Below the pieces are notes generated by a model, which was given only the letters and a program-made list of their open reading frames with translations, was not told the DNA's origin and made no database searches. The translations under genes and the position numbers were made by a program. A DNA stretch of 64,000 bases from an uncultured Eubacteriales bacterium (GTDB lineage Bacteria > Bacillota > Clostridia > Oscillospirales > UBA644): positions 1 through 64,000 of the forward strand of contig CAUHAO010000003.1 in NCBI GenBank assembly GCA_959604355.1, given 5' to 3'. Of this stretch, positions 52,382 through 60,292 are shown piece by piece; position 1 is the stretch's first letter, and every line of letters starts with the position of its first letter.

Positions 52382-52422
52382 TTTTCAAGCCCACCTCGCT
52401 ATGATCGCGTTGATAATTCTGC
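52382..52422 (-). pseudogene. Decayed tRNA-Ser 5' half
   Basis: On the minus strand the sequence from 52422 down to 52382 follows the intact tRNA-Ser from its 5' end to the anticodon loop with scattered changes; CTTGAAAA at the anticodon loop is intact. Similarity stops there, exactly where the attachment repeat begins. It looks like the remnant of an older integration or a lost tandem tRNA gene. Confidence 0.6.
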
Positions 52423-52504
52423 ATACACTTTGCTTTTGCTGTATTATTTGTTGCTTTTAGTTGGGTCTATTAAGCAACTTAATGTTGCTTGATGCTACTG
52501 AAAT

Positions 52505-52533
52505 ATTATATATCAAAAAAAATCATTTGTCAA
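52505..52533 (-). promoter_or_regulatory. Promoter of the tRNA-Ser transcription unit
   Basis: On the minus strand TTGACA (52533-52528), 17 bases, TATAAT (52510-52505). It lies about 80 bases before the tRNA relic and 260 before the intact tRNA. Confidence 0.75.
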
Positions 52534-52614
52534 GCCCGGCACGGGATATGTGGCGGGCTTTCACAAAAAATTCGGTTATTATGTCCATCTTAAAAAATAA
52601 CAGGGGATCGGCGG

Positions 52615-52848
52615 TCATGTATTAGGAGGTGGGGTCTCTTTTTGCGGGGGTATTATCGCAAGATATTCTTCCCAGCGCTCCTGGCGGATCGGCATGACGG
52701 GGTGATGGTCGTCATCGAAAACGAGTACAAGCGCAGGACTGATGCCGTTATGATTTTCGACATAATAGTAGCTTTTCAGCTTTCCTTCCGCAATAAGCCT
52801 GTGTGCGAGAGCATGATAGCTGAAATAATTTTTCGGTAAGGAACTCAT
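52615..52848 (-). CDS. Small conserved-looking protein downstream of sigF
   Basis: This 77-residue soluble protein (MSSLPKNYFSYHALAHRLIA at the start, then YYYVENHNGISPALVLVFDDDHHPVMPIRQERWEEYL) has a good GGAGG site and begins nine bases after the sigF stop, so it is very likely the fourth gene of the spoIIA operon. I do not recognise a family. Position suggests a small role in early forespore development, but no motif supports that. Confidence 0.6.
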   Translation of the reverse strand: MSSLPKNYFSYHALAHRLIAEGKLKSYYYVENHNGISPALVLVFDDDHHPVMPIRQERWEEYLAIIPPQKETPPPNT

Positions 52849-52857
52849 ATTCTCCTC

Positions 52858-53589
52858 CTATTGCCCGATACGTTCGCGCAGCTGCTGCATTATCTTTTTC
52901 TCTTTGCGAGAGACCTGCACCTGTGTCATTCCCATTATATTTGCTGTTTCCTGCTGGGTTTTCGCGAGAAAATATCTCAAAGAAAGCAGTTTTCGGTCTT
53001 CCGTTCCGAGGTTTGATATGCCTTCTTTAAGCGCCAGAATGTCGATATACGCTATGGGATCATCTGCCGTGAGTCTGTCGGAAATGGAAATGTCTCCATC
53101 TTCCGTAAGTGTATCGTCGATCGACGCAGGTCTTCCTCCCGCGTCGGACGCAAAAACTATCTCTTCGCGGGTAAATCCTGTTGCTTCGGATATTTCGGAA
53201 AGCGTCGGTTCGCGCAGAAGCGTGTTCTGAAGGCGTTCTTTTTCACGTCGTATCACTGCATATTGTTCTTTTATGCTGCGGCTGACTTTAACCGGTCCGT
53301 CGTCACGTAGAAACCGCCGGATCTCTCCGATTATGACGGGGACGGCGTATGTTGAAAACATCAGCCCGCGTTCCACATCGAAATTCCTCAAAGCTTTGAG
53401 AAGTCCGATTGAACCTATTTGAACAAGATCCTCGTAATCCGCGCCGCAATACGAGGCGGCACCCGAGCGTGCGAAGCGGTGAGCTGTACTCCTTACAAGG
53501 CCCATATTAAGCTCTACGATCTGCTGTTCGAGTTCCTTTTCGCCTTGCGAATAGCGTTTTATAAGCAATTCATTGTCGGTATGTGTCAT
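52858..53589 (-). CDS. sigF: Sporulation sigma factor F
   Basis: The 243-residue forespore-specific sigma factor has region 2 (NMGLVRSTAHRF, then YEDLVQIGSIGLLKALRNFDVERGLMFSTYAVPVIIGEIRRFLRDDG), region 3 (VKVSRSIKEQYAVIRREKERLQ) and region 4 (LLSLRYFLAKTQQETANIMGMTQVQVSRKEKKIM). The sequence and its place after spoIIAA-spoIIAB identify SigF rather than SigG. It is held inactive by SpoIIAB until SpoIIAA is dephosphorylated. Its start overlaps the spoIIAB stop by four bases. Confidence 0.95.
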   Translation of the reverse strand: MTHTDNELLIKRYSQGEKELEQQIVELNMGLVRSTAHRFARSGAASYCGADYEDLVQIGSIGLLKALRNFDVERGLMFSTYAVPVIIGEIRRFLRDDGPVKVSRSIKEQYAVIRREKERLQNTLLREPTLSEISEATGFTREEIVFASDAGGRPASIDDTLTEDGDISISDRLTADDPIAYIDILALKEGISNLGTEDRKLLSLRYFLAKTQQETANIMGMTQVQVSRKEKKIMQQLRERIGQ

Positions 53590-54014
53590 ACTCTTCTGAT
53601 GATAGTCTTCTCCATAATAACAGTCGTGCCTTTGCCGGGCTTGGAACGGACAGTGAGCTTGTCCGAGAAAGACTGCATTATCGTAAAGCCCATGCCGGCG
53701 CGATCTTCAGTTCCTGTTGTGAAGCAAGGTTCCATTGCTTTTTCGACGTCCTCCATGCCGACACCGCTGTCCTTTACGGTCAATCGGATCTTATTGCCGA
53801 AAAGCTGAACTTTAATATGTACCGTGCCTATCCTGTCGCCGTAACCGTGTACGATACAGTTCGTTACGGCTTCCGATACGGCGGTCTTTATTTCGGAGAG
53901 TTCTTCAAGCGTCGGGTCAAGCTGGGACACAAACGACGCAACGCTGACTCTTGCAAATCCCTCATTGATGCTTTTTCCGGGAAATTTAAGTTCTATTTCA
54001 TTTGTTGGCTTCAT
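53586..54014 (-). CDS. spoIIAB: Anti-sigma F factor, serine kinase
   Basis: This 142-residue GHKL-fold kinase has the N box EIKTAVSEAVTNCIVHGYG near residue 40, the G1 box VKDSGVGM near 81 and the G2 region RAGMGFTIMQSF near 105. It binds SigF and phosphorylates SpoIIAA. Length is normal. It overlaps spoIIAA by 17 bases and has its own AGGAG site. Confidence 0.96.
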   Translation of the reverse strand: MKPTNEIELKFPGKSINEGFARVSVASFVSQLDPTLEELSEIKTAVSEAVTNCIVHGYGDRIGTVHIKVQLFGNKIRLTVKDSGVGMEDVEKAMEPCFTTGTEDRAGMGFTIMQSFSDKLTVRSKPGKGTTVIMEKTIIRRV

Positions 54015-54333
54015 TTTTATATTTCTCCTGTTTTTCGATTTTTACCATACTGTCAAGCTTTGCGAGTGTGAAAATTTTTTCGGTGGCCTTGTTCAGACCT
54101 GTGAGGGTCACGCTTCCGCCGAGTCTGTTCATCAGTTTGTACCGCCCGAGGACGATGGCGATACCGCTGCTGTCGCAGAATGTTATTTCTTGGAAATTCA
54201 TTATGAGAGATGTCGGGCGGTATTTGTTTATCAGTTCGTCTATCTCGGTGCGGATGCCCGCCGTAGAGTGATGGTCGATCTCACCTTTGAGCATGACCGT
54301 CATTGTGTCTTCGTTTACAGTATATCCTATCAT
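53998..54333 (-). CDS. spoIIAA: Anti-anti-sigma F factor
   Basis: The 111-residue STAS-domain protein has the phosphorylatable Ser in FCDSSGIAIVLGRYK near residue 56. When SpoIIE removes the phosphate it displaces SigF from SpoIIAB. First gene of the operon; CGGAGG precedes the start. I could not identify a clear sigma-H promoter upstream. Confidence 0.95.
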   Translation of the reverse strand: MIGYTVNEDTMTVMLKGEIDHHSTAGIRTEIDELINKYRPTSLIMNFQEITFCDSSGIAIVLGRYKLMNRLGGSVTLTGLNKATEKIFTLAKLDSMVKIEKQEKYKNEANK

Positions 54334-54444
54334 TTTTGTACCTCCGTTTGCATATATAATACACTAAAAGGCGGAAAAATCGGGTCGAAAGGTGTCGGCG
54401 GTGCAGGGGTTTGAAAAAAGTTCATAATTGTTTTGCGATGATGC

Positions 54445-54499
54445 TTGACATGTCATTTTATTTATGGTATACTGAATTCATACTGAACCAGTATGAATT
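54445..54499 (+). promoter_or_regulatory. Promoter and dyad operator of the second Rrf2 gene
   Basis: TTGACA (54445-54450), 17 bases, TATACT (54468-54473). Directly after the -10 lies a perfect inverted repeat AATTCATACTG (54475-54485) and CAGTATGAATT (54489-54499) separated by AAC. Its place over the transcription start fits autorepression by the Rrf2 protein encoded next. Confidence 0.8.
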
Positions 54500-54511
54500 G
54501 GCGGTGATGGG

Positions 54512-54931
54512 ATGCAGCTTACAAAGGAGCAGGATTACGCGATCCGTATAATTTATGAACTCTGCCGGGCAGATGATGTAAGGCTCGATGTCGGCACATT
54601 GTCTGAATTGACGGGTGTTACGCCGCTTTTTACGCAAAAAATCATGCGTAAGCTTTCCGCGGCAAACATCGTTTCCTCTAAAAAAGGTGCCAACGGCGGA
54701 TATATGCTTTCTGAGGGGCGTAATGCCGAAAACATATCACTTTATGAAGTGTTCAAGGCTATGAATGGAGACGAATTGTTTATCAATGCGTGTCTTTCCG
54801 GCGTATACGAGTGCAATCATCCCAACGTCATGCGCAAAAACGGCGAATGTTATATAAAGAAAGCCATGAGTATACTCAATGAGAATATCGTCAATTCGCT
54901 CAGGAGCGTAACATTCGATAAATTGATATAA
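54512..54931 (+). CDS. Rrf2 family transcriptional regulator (second copy)
   Basis: The 139-residue protein has the Rrf2 winged helix (QLTKEQDYAIRIIYELCRAD, then LFTQKIMRKLSAANIVSSKKGANGGYML). Cysteines at CLSGVYEC and GECYIKK (near 94-117) could hold a cluster, but spacing differs from IscR. Divergent from the spoIIA operon. The perfect dyad over its own promoter is the likely operator, and a half-site of it lies in the promoter of the next gene. Confidence 0.85.
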   Translation: MQLTKEQDYAIRIIYELCRADDVRLDVGTLSELTGVTPLFTQKIMRKLSAANIVSSKKGANGGYMLSEGRNAENISLYEVFKAMNGDELFINACLSGVYECNHPNVMRKNGECYIKKAMSILNENIVNSLRSVTFDKLI

Positions 54932-55043
54932 TGCTTAATAATGATTTTCAGCGCGGGTGATTTTTCATCCGCGTTATTTTACTGAAACGGCGCAGCCTTA
55001 TTTTGGGCAATATTAACTTTTTTCTGACAAAGACATCAAATCC

Positions 55044-55072
55044 TTGACACTTCAGTATAAATCTGCTATAAT
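55044..55072 (+). promoter_or_regulatory. Promoter of the oxidoreductase gene
   Basis: TTGACA (55044-55049), 17 bases, TATAAT (55067-55072). The spacer contains CAGTATAAAT, close to one arm of the Rrf2 dyad at 54489-54499. Confidence 0.8.
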
Positions 55073-55135
55073 GAAATGAATATACAGAGGCGCCCGAAAG
55101 GAGATTGGCCCGTTTTCAGACGGGGAGGAAAATAT

Positions 55136-56185
55136 ATGAAACATAATTTGGTTGTTATCGGTTACGGCGGAATGGGAGGTTGGCATACTCGCGCGGCACT
55201 TGCCAGTGATGTTGTCAATCTTGCCGGAATTTATGATATAAAACCCGAGCGTGCCGAGGCTGCACGTCATGCGGGCATCAAGGCGTATGACAGCTTTGAG
55301 GCTGTTCTTGCGGACAAGAGCGTAGATCTCGTTACAGTCGCTATTCCCAACGATGAACATGAAAGCGTTTGCGTCGCAGCTATGAACGCCGGCAAAAACG
55401 TAATTTGTGAGAAACCCGTTACTCTTTCTACCGAATCCTTGCAGAGAATGTTCGACGCAGCAGAAAAAAATCACGTCATATTCAGCGTTCATCAGAACAG
55501 ACGCTGGGACGTTGACTTCCTGGCGATGAAACAGATATATCAGAGCGGCGAATTGGGCAAAGTGTTCAACGTCGAGTCCCGTATCCACGGCTCACGTGGT
55601 ATTCCGAGCGACTGGCGCGGTATAAAACAGTACGGCGGCGGTATGCTCTATGACTGGGGCATCCACCTCATCGACCAGCTGATGAAGATATATGACGGTA
55701 TAGCAGTCCGCTCCGTTTACTGCCGCTTTGACCACATAACGAACAAAGAAGTTGACGACGGTTTCAAGCTTGACATGATCTTTGAAAACGGCTCGAGAGG
55801 TTATGCTGAAGTCGGAACATATAATTTCATTGCGCTCCCGCGTTTTTATCTGCAGGCAGAACACGGCACGGCGCTCATTACCGACTGGCGCGAAAAAACG
55901 AAGGTCGTCAAATGCACGCATTGGCATGAAAGCGAAGTGCTTCCCGTGCAGACCGCGGCGGGTCTGACAAAGACCATGGCACCGCGTGATTCCGTAACGA
56001 CCGACACTTACGAGCTTGATATTCCCGTGTCGGACGTTCACGATTATTACCGCAACTTCTGTGCGGCGATAGAGGGCAGGGAGACTCAGATCGTCACGCA
56101 CCGGGAAATGATGCGTGTGCTCAAAGTCATTGAGGCTTGCTTTGCTTCAGTTGAAAAAGACCAGCGTATAGAAGTTAATATATAA
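55136..56185 (+). CDS. Gfo/Idh/MocA family oxidoreductase
   Basis: This 349-residue NAD(P)-dependent sugar or inositol dehydrogenase has a Rossmann start VIGYGGMGGWHTRAAL, then the EKPVTLS motif near residue 95 (catalytic Lys) and HQNRRWDVDF, DWGIHLIDQLMKIY near 180 with the active-site Asp/His. The start at 55136 has GGGGAGG upstream; a frame to 55076 lies too close to the promoter. Substrate unknown. A terminator follows. Confidence 0.92.
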   Translation: MKHNLVVIGYGGMGGWHTRAALASDVVNLAGIYDIKPERAEAARHAGIKAYDSFEAVLADKSVDLVTVAIPNDEHESVCVAAMNAGKNVICEKPVTLSTESLQRMFDAAEKNHVIFSVHQNRRWDVDFLAMKQIYQSGELGKVFNVESRIHGSRGIPSDWRGIKQYGGGMLYDWGIHLIDQLMKIYDGIAVRSVYCRFDHITNKEVDDGFKLDMIFENGSRGYAEVGTYNFIALPRFYLQAEHGTALITDWREKTKVVKCTHWHESEVLPVQTAAGLTKTMAPRDSVTTDTYELDIPVSDVHDYYRNFCAAIEGRETQIVTHREMMRVLKVIEACFASVEKDQRIEVNI

Positions 56186-56191
56186 AAAAAC

Positions 56192-56232
56192 AGGCTGTAA
56201 AAATCGTGATAACGATGTTTCACAGCCTTTTT
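56192..56232 (+). terminator. Terminator after the oxidoreductase gene
   Basis: AGGCTGT with ACAGCCT, extended inward by AAAATCGT with ACGATGTTT, followed by TTTTT. Confidence 0.75.
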
Positions 56233-56244
56233 AGGAGAAATTCT

Positions 56245-56679
56245 ATGAATTTCAGGCAAATGTTTTCGGCGGATATAGAAAAAGTCGTTCCGATCTATGT
56301 TGAATATTACAACGTCCACGAGGGACGCGAATGGACGCCGGAGAAAGCGTACAAGCGTATTCATCAGACTTTGTCGCGAGAGGATTCTTTCGCGCTTATG
56401 GTTGAAGACAAAGGGCAGACTTTAGGTTTCGCCATGGGCTTCAAGCGAATGTACGATGACATAGAGTCGTTCTATCTCGAAGAGATCGTCATAGCGTCTG
56501 AGTATCAGAATAAGGGTTACGGCTCGGCGTTGCTTCGCGAAATTGAACGCCGGGTGAAAGAAATGGGTGTGGCGATGGTCGAGTTAGACTCCGTAAATGA
56601 CGAGATGCACCATCATTTTTACGGAAAAGCAGGCTACAAAAACACGACGACGCTGCAGGGTAAGTCAAAATGGTTCTAA
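56245..56679 (+). CDS. GNAT family N-acetyltransferase
   Basis: The 144-residue acetyl-CoA-dependent transferase has motif A EEIVIASEYQNKGYGSALLREIERRV near residue 77 and motif B ELDSVNDEMHHHFYGKAGYKN near 115. The start at 56245 has AGGAG before it; the preceding terminator lies within the longer open frame, which rules that frame out. Substrate not identifiable. Confidence 0.9.
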   Translation: MNFRQMFSADIEKVVPIYVEYYNVHEGREWTPEKAYKRIHQTLSREDSFALMVEDKGQTLGFAMGFKRMYDDIESFYLEEIVIASEYQNKGYGSALLREIERRVKEMGVAMVELDSVNDEMHHHFYGKAGYKNTTTLQGKSKWF

Positions 56680-56683
56680 TAAG

Positions 56684-56715
56684 ACCCCGTGTATGAAAAA
56701 TACACGGGGTTTTTG
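56684..56715 (+). terminator. Terminator after the GNAT gene
   Basis: ACCCCGTGTAT (56684-56694) pairs with ATACACGGGGT (56700-56710), then TTTTT. Confidence 0.9.
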
Positions 56716-56722
56716 TTACGCC

Positions 56723-56751
56723 TTGACAAATGATAATAAATGTGATATAAT
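56723..56751 (+). promoter_or_regulatory. Promoter of the AbrB-ABC operon
   Basis: TTGACA (56723-56728), 17 bases, TATAAT (56746-56751), consensus in both boxes. Confidence 0.85.
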
Positions 56752-56791
56752 TTATACAACAAATCATACTTTTCATACCTTGGAGGCTTGT

Positions 56792-57010
56792 ATGGAACTT
56801 CAGGACAAGTACGCGTGGACTGTGACGGTGGGCGAAAAAGGGCAATTTGTCATTCCGAAGCAGGCGCGCGAACTTTTCGACATTAAACCGGGCGATACGC
56901 TGCTTTTGCTTGCGGATAAGAAGAAAGGCATTGCGATACCGCCGAAAAGCATGTTTACGGATTTAGCTCAGCGTATATTTGAGGAGAATAAAGATGGAAA
57001 AAATTCTTGA
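56792..57010 (+). CDS. AbrB/SpoVT-type DNA-binding protein
   Basis: This 72-residue swapped-hairpin transcription factor has the AbrB pattern VTVGEKGQFVIPKQARELFDIKPGDTLLLLADKKKGIAI. It is first gene of a three-gene operon and overlaps the ABC ATPase gene by 17 bases. It most likely controls its own operon in response to an unknown signal. TTGGAGG precedes the ATG; the long open frame upstream crosses the terminator and promoter. Confidence 0.9.
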   Translation: MELQDKYAWTVTVGEKGQFVIPKQARELFDIKPGDTLLLLADKKKGIAIPPKSMFTDLAQRIFEENKDGKNS

Positions 57011-57737
57011 GGTCAAGGGGCTTTCGAAGCATTACCCGAAATTCGATCTTTCCGACCTTACTTTCAGCGTTCCGAGCGGCTGTATAATGGGCTTTATCGG
57101 GCGAAACGGAGCGGGGAAAACAACGACGTTAAAGTCAATACTCAATCTCGTTCACATTGACGGCGGAGAAATAAAATATTTTGGGTTGTCGCTTGCGGAG
57201 CATGAGCAACAAATAAAGCAACGCATTGGCTTTGCGGGCGGCGCGGTGGATTATTATAAGAAAAAGAGGATCTCGCAGATCGTCGAGGTCACAAAATCGT
57301 TTTATGAAAAATGGGATAATGCGGCGTATGTGAAATACATGGATATGTTCGGCATAGACGACGAAAAAACACCGTCGGAGCTGTCGGAAGGTATGAAGGT
57401 CAAATTCAATCTTGCGCTTTCGCTGTCTCATCACGCAGAGTTACTTATACTTGACGAGCCTACGAGCGGACTTGACCCCGTGTCGCGCGAAGAACTGCTG
57501 GAAATATTCCGTTATCTGCGTGACGGCGGCGTGTCAATTCTTTTTTCCACGCATATCACGTCCGACCTCGACAAATGCGCCGACGGGATAACATATATTC
57601 GTGACGGGCACATTGTTGCGTCGAGAAAAATGAGCGATTACGTTGCCGAATGCTGTGAAAAGGGCTACGGCAATAACCTCGAAGAAATAATGATATATTT
57701 TGAGAAGGAGGCTCTCCGTGAAAAACTTGCTCAATAA
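56994..57737 (+). CDS. ABC transporter ATPase subunit
   Basis: The 247-residue ATPase has Walker A GRNGAGKTT near residue 36, a modified signature LSEGMKVKFNLALSL near 133, Walker B LLILDEPTSGLDP near 153 and the switch His in FSTHIT near 187. The LSEGM signature is typical of YtrB/BcrA-like transporters. Second gene of the AbrB operon, followed by its permease with overlapping frames. Confidence 0.92.
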   Translation: MEKILEVKGLSKHYPKFDLSDLTFSVPSGCIMGFIGRNGAGKTTTLKSILNLVHIDGGEIKYFGLSLAEHEQQIKQRIGFAGGAVDYYKKKRISQIVEVTKSFYEKWDNAAYVKYMDMFGIDDEKTPSELSEGMKVKFNLALSLSHHAELLILDEPTSGLDPVSREELLEIFRYLRDGGVSILFSTHITSDLDKCADGITYIRDGHIVASRKMSDYVAECCEKGYGNNLEEIMIYFEKEALREKLAQ

Positions 57738-58371
57738 GGAGCTTCGTCTTGCGACGTCTCCTTTGACTTTCATTTTTATCGCCTTTGCGGTGATGACGCT
57801 TATTCCGGGCTATCCTATACTCGTGGGCGCGTTTTTTGTGTGCATGGGAATATTTCAGTCATTTCAGCGTGCCCGCGAGGACAATGATATGCTTTATACG
57901 GTGCTTTTGCCGGTGAAAAAGAGCGATGCTGTAAAAGCGAAATATGTTTTGACATGCTTTATTCAGCTTGTCGCGTTTTTAATCATGGCGGCGCTTACCG
58001 TGCTTCGAATGGCGGCTCTTGCGGACGCCGAGCCCTATGTAAATAATGCGCTCATGAGTGCAAATCCCGTGTTTCTCGCGTTCGTATTGCTGATATTCGC
58101 GGCGTTCAATGTGATTTTTCTCGGGGGATTTTTCAGAACGGCGTATAAATACGGTAAACCTTTCGTTTGCTTCATAATTGCGGCGTTTGCCGTTATCGCA
58201 ACAGGTGAGGCTCTGCATCATATTCCAGGGCTCGCGTTTCTCAATGTGTCATCGGGAGACGGCATGACAGTGCAATATATTATCTTGATCTGCGCGTCTG
58301 CCGTCTATTTCGGTCTTACGCTTTTGTCGTTCGAAATTTCAAAAAAGAATTTTGAAAAAATCGACATTTGA
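57718..58371 (+). CDS. ABC-2 type permease subunit
   Basis: The 217-residue integral membrane protein has six hydrophobic segments. It begins MKNLLNKELRLATSPLTFIFI and carries FQRAREDNDMLYTVLLPVKKSDAVKAKYVL near residue 50, the pattern of ABC2_membrane_5 permeases. The GTG at 57718 follows AAGGAGG at the right distance and is preferred over an upstream in-frame codon. With the ATPase it forms a small exporter, perhaps for a peptide or antibiotic. Confidence 0.85.
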   Translation: MKNLLNKELRLATSPLTFIFIAFAVMTLIPGYPILVGAFFVCMGIFQSFQRAREDNDMLYTVLLPVKKSDAVKAKYVLTCFIQLVAFLIMAALTVLRMAALADAEPYVNNALMSANPVFLAFVLLIFAAFNVIFLGGFFRTAYKYGKPFVCFIIAAFAVIATGEALHHIPGLAFLNVSSGDGMTVQYIILICASAVYFGLTLLSFEISKKNFEKIDI

Positions 58372-58382
58372 TTATAAAAACC

Positions 58383-58403
58383 GCGGAGAGCATCGCTCTC
58401 CGC
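58383..58403. terminator. Bidirectional terminator between converging operons
   Basis: GCGGAGAGC (58383-58391) pairs with GCTCTCCGC (58395-58403); A-rich before it and ATATTTTATT after it. Confidence 0.8.
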
Positions 58404-58408
58404 ATATT

Positions 58409-59212
58409 TTATTGCACAAGATCGTAAAGCGAGCCGAACGTGTATCCCTGCGCGCGCCACTCGTCGATGAGGTCGCCGAGGATTTCGGCGTTTGTCGCAG
58501 ACGTGCTGTGGAGAAGAATCACCGCGCCGTCATGGATGCGGCTGTTGAGTTTCGCTTTCGCGGACTCTGCCGATGGCTGGGAATTTACGTTCCAGTCGAC
58601 ATAGGCAAGGCTCCAGAATACCGTTTTATAGCCTAACTGCTTTGCCTGTTCCAGGTTCGAGGTACTGAACTGGCCGCGCGGTGGGCGATAGAATTTCGGC
58701 ATTTCTTTGCCCGTACATTCAAAATAGAGCGATTCAACGGGCTCTATCTCCGCACGGAGAGCGTCGAGCGTCTTTAGTGAACTCATATCGGGGTGCGTAT
58801 TCGTGTGATTTGCGACAATGTGGCCCTCATCCGCCATTCTGCGCACAAGATCGGGTTCTGTTTTGATATAATGTGACACAAGAAAGAATGCCGCGGGAAC
58901 ATTTTTTTCTTTGAGCGTATCGAGGATTTTCGGGGTGTATCCGTTTTCATAGCCTGCGTCAAATGTAAGATATATCATTTTTGTAGCGGGGCCTATGAAA
59001 TACGCGTCGTTTTTCGCAAGTTCCTCCGCCGACACATTGCCTCTCGGTCGTGTGTTCGCCGTCCCGAAACCGAGCCCCCAATTGGATATTTTCGCGTTCG
59101 CCGTAACGGGAGCTCCGTATATTGCCGCGAGAACAAAAATTTGAATAACTATTATGGCGATGAGCGTCAGTGCGACGACCAATCTGCCGTATTTTGAGAA
59201 AAACTGTTTCAT
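58409..59212 (-). CDS. pdaA: Polysaccharide deacetylase, PdaA type
   Basis: The 267-residue enzyme has one N-terminal membrane anchor (10-31) and a NodB domain. Motif 1 is LTFDAGYENGYTPKILDTL near residue 82, motif 2 HIVANHTNTHPDMS near 131, then FYRPPRGQFS near 178 and LLHS near 238. The TFDxGYENGYT form is characteristic of delta-lactam-forming PdaA, where the second Asp of the usual TFDDG is replaced. It acts after CwlD (gene at 5300) to make muramic-delta-lactam in spore cortex. Coupled to the upstream deacetylase by an ATGA overlap. Confidence 0.88.
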   Translation of the reverse strand: MKQFFSKYGRLVVALTLIAIIVIQIFVLAAIYGAPVTANAKISNWGLGFGTANTRPRGNVSAEELAKNDAYFIGPATKMIYLTFDAGYENGYTPKILDTLKEKNVPAAFFLVSHYIKTEPDLVRRMADEGHIVANHTNTHPDMSSLKTLDALRAEIEPVESLYFECTGKEMPKFYRPPRGQFSTSNLEQAKQLGYKTVFWSLAYVDWNVNSQPSAESAKAKLNSRIHDGAVILLHSTSATNAEILGDLIDEWRAQGYTFGSLYDLVQ

Positions 59213-60111
59213 TCCGAACCTCCGAAATATTTGCTGAGTTTGATGCGCTGCCCGAAATATGTTTTACTGTCGACCCCCGCACCTCTCAGCCAACGGTTGA
59301 GCGAGTACAGACTGTCGGGGTCTGACGATACGACGCTTATTCTTCCTTCGCATGAGAATGACGCGATAAAGCCCATATCTTTGACGAGCTGTTCCGCTTC
59401 CTTGCACATGGCGCCGAAAGGATATGTGAATGCGGTGGGCGTGTAACCTGTTTCAGCAATGACACGCTGTTGCATTTTCATCACGTCGTCTGTGAAAAAA
59501 TGCGCGTACGTTTCAACGCTTTCGCCCTGGTTTATCTGGCTGCCGTGCCTGTCGCTGCCGAATCTGTGCATATCATAGGAATGATTTTGTATTTCGACAA
59601 GACCGGAGTCTATCATCTCGTTTATTTCATCCCATGTACAATGCGAATAATACGCGTTTTCGTCGGGCGTTTTCGTGAATTTATCCGAATATGCCCCGAC
59701 AACGGAAAGGACCATCTTGCAGTTGTATTTTTTCATAAGGGGAAATGCATAAAGATAGTTATTGTAGTAGCCGTCGTCGAACGTCAGCATAACGGGCTTT
59801 TCCGGCAGCGGTGTTCCGTTGTTGACATACGCCTGCAGATCCGCGACCGTTACAGTCGTATAGCCGTTTTCCGTGAGATATTTCAGATCTTCTTCGAGAA
59901 GGTCGGGAGAAATGACATATTTGCCCTGTTTGGAAGAATCTTTGAGGATGCTGTGATACATTATTATTGCGACATACCGCTCCCCTTCTTCAAGAGATAC
60001 CGGCCTGATCTTTACGGCGCCTGTGCTTGCCGCAAAAAATACCGCTATCGCCGCAATCACCGGAAAAACGAAGAATCGGATTATTTTTTTGATTTCAAGC
60101 GTTACATACAT
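59209..60111 (-). CDS. Polysaccharide deacetylase (NodB domain), membrane-anchored
   Basis: The 300-residue protein has an N-terminal membrane helix (10-30) and a NodB domain: VMLTFDDGYYNNYLYAFPLM near residue 107, EIQNHSYDMHRFG near 173 with the metal-binding His pair, and FTYPFGAM near 233. It likely trims N-acetyl groups from peptidoglycan or another envelope polymer. Both metal-ligand Asp residues are present, unlike PdaA next door. Forms a two-gene operon with pdaA. Confidence 0.88.
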   Translation of the reverse strand: MYVTLEIKKIIRFFVFPVIAAIAVFFAASTGAVKIRPVSLEEGERYVAIIMYHSILKDSSKQGKYVISPDLLEEDLKYLTENGYTTVTVADLQAYVNNGTPLPEKPVMLTFDDGYYNNYLYAFPLMKKYNCKMVLSVVGAYSDKFTKTPDENAYYSHCTWDEINEMIDSGLVEIQNHSYDMHRFGSDRHGSQINQGESVETYAHFFTDDVMKMQQRVIAETGYTPTAFTYPFGAMCKEAEQLVKDMGFIASFSCEGRISVVSSDPDSLYSLNRWLRGAGVDSKTYFGQRIKLSKYFGGSE

Positions 60112-60262
60112 ATTCCTGCCCCCTTATATGAGAATTATATTTGCCGTAAAAAATAATATTCCATCCCGGAACATTTTTCGCGGGACGGAATATCATAATA
60201 GTGAGGCTGAGGCTTCGGAAGTTAAAAAAATGCCGTAAAAGTTTCCCTCTTTTAATATAGAT

Positions 60263-60287
60263 GGGAGCCGTCATTATGACGGCTCCC
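60263..60287 (-). terminator. Terminator of the symporter gene
   Basis: GGGAGCCGTCA (60263-60273) pairs perfectly with TGACGGCTCCC (60277-60287). Confidence 0.75.
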
Positions 60288-60292
60288 GGTTT

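Larger units (their letters stand above)
52244..52614. other. Spacer with tRNA relic and tRNA promoter
   Basis: It holds a decayed tRNA-Ser 5' half (52382-52422), the promoter at 52505-52533 and a TTTTTAGAAATGC at 52287-52299 that also occurs at the left end of the element (32155-32167). No protein gene is seen; the open frames here are accidental. Confidence 0.55.
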
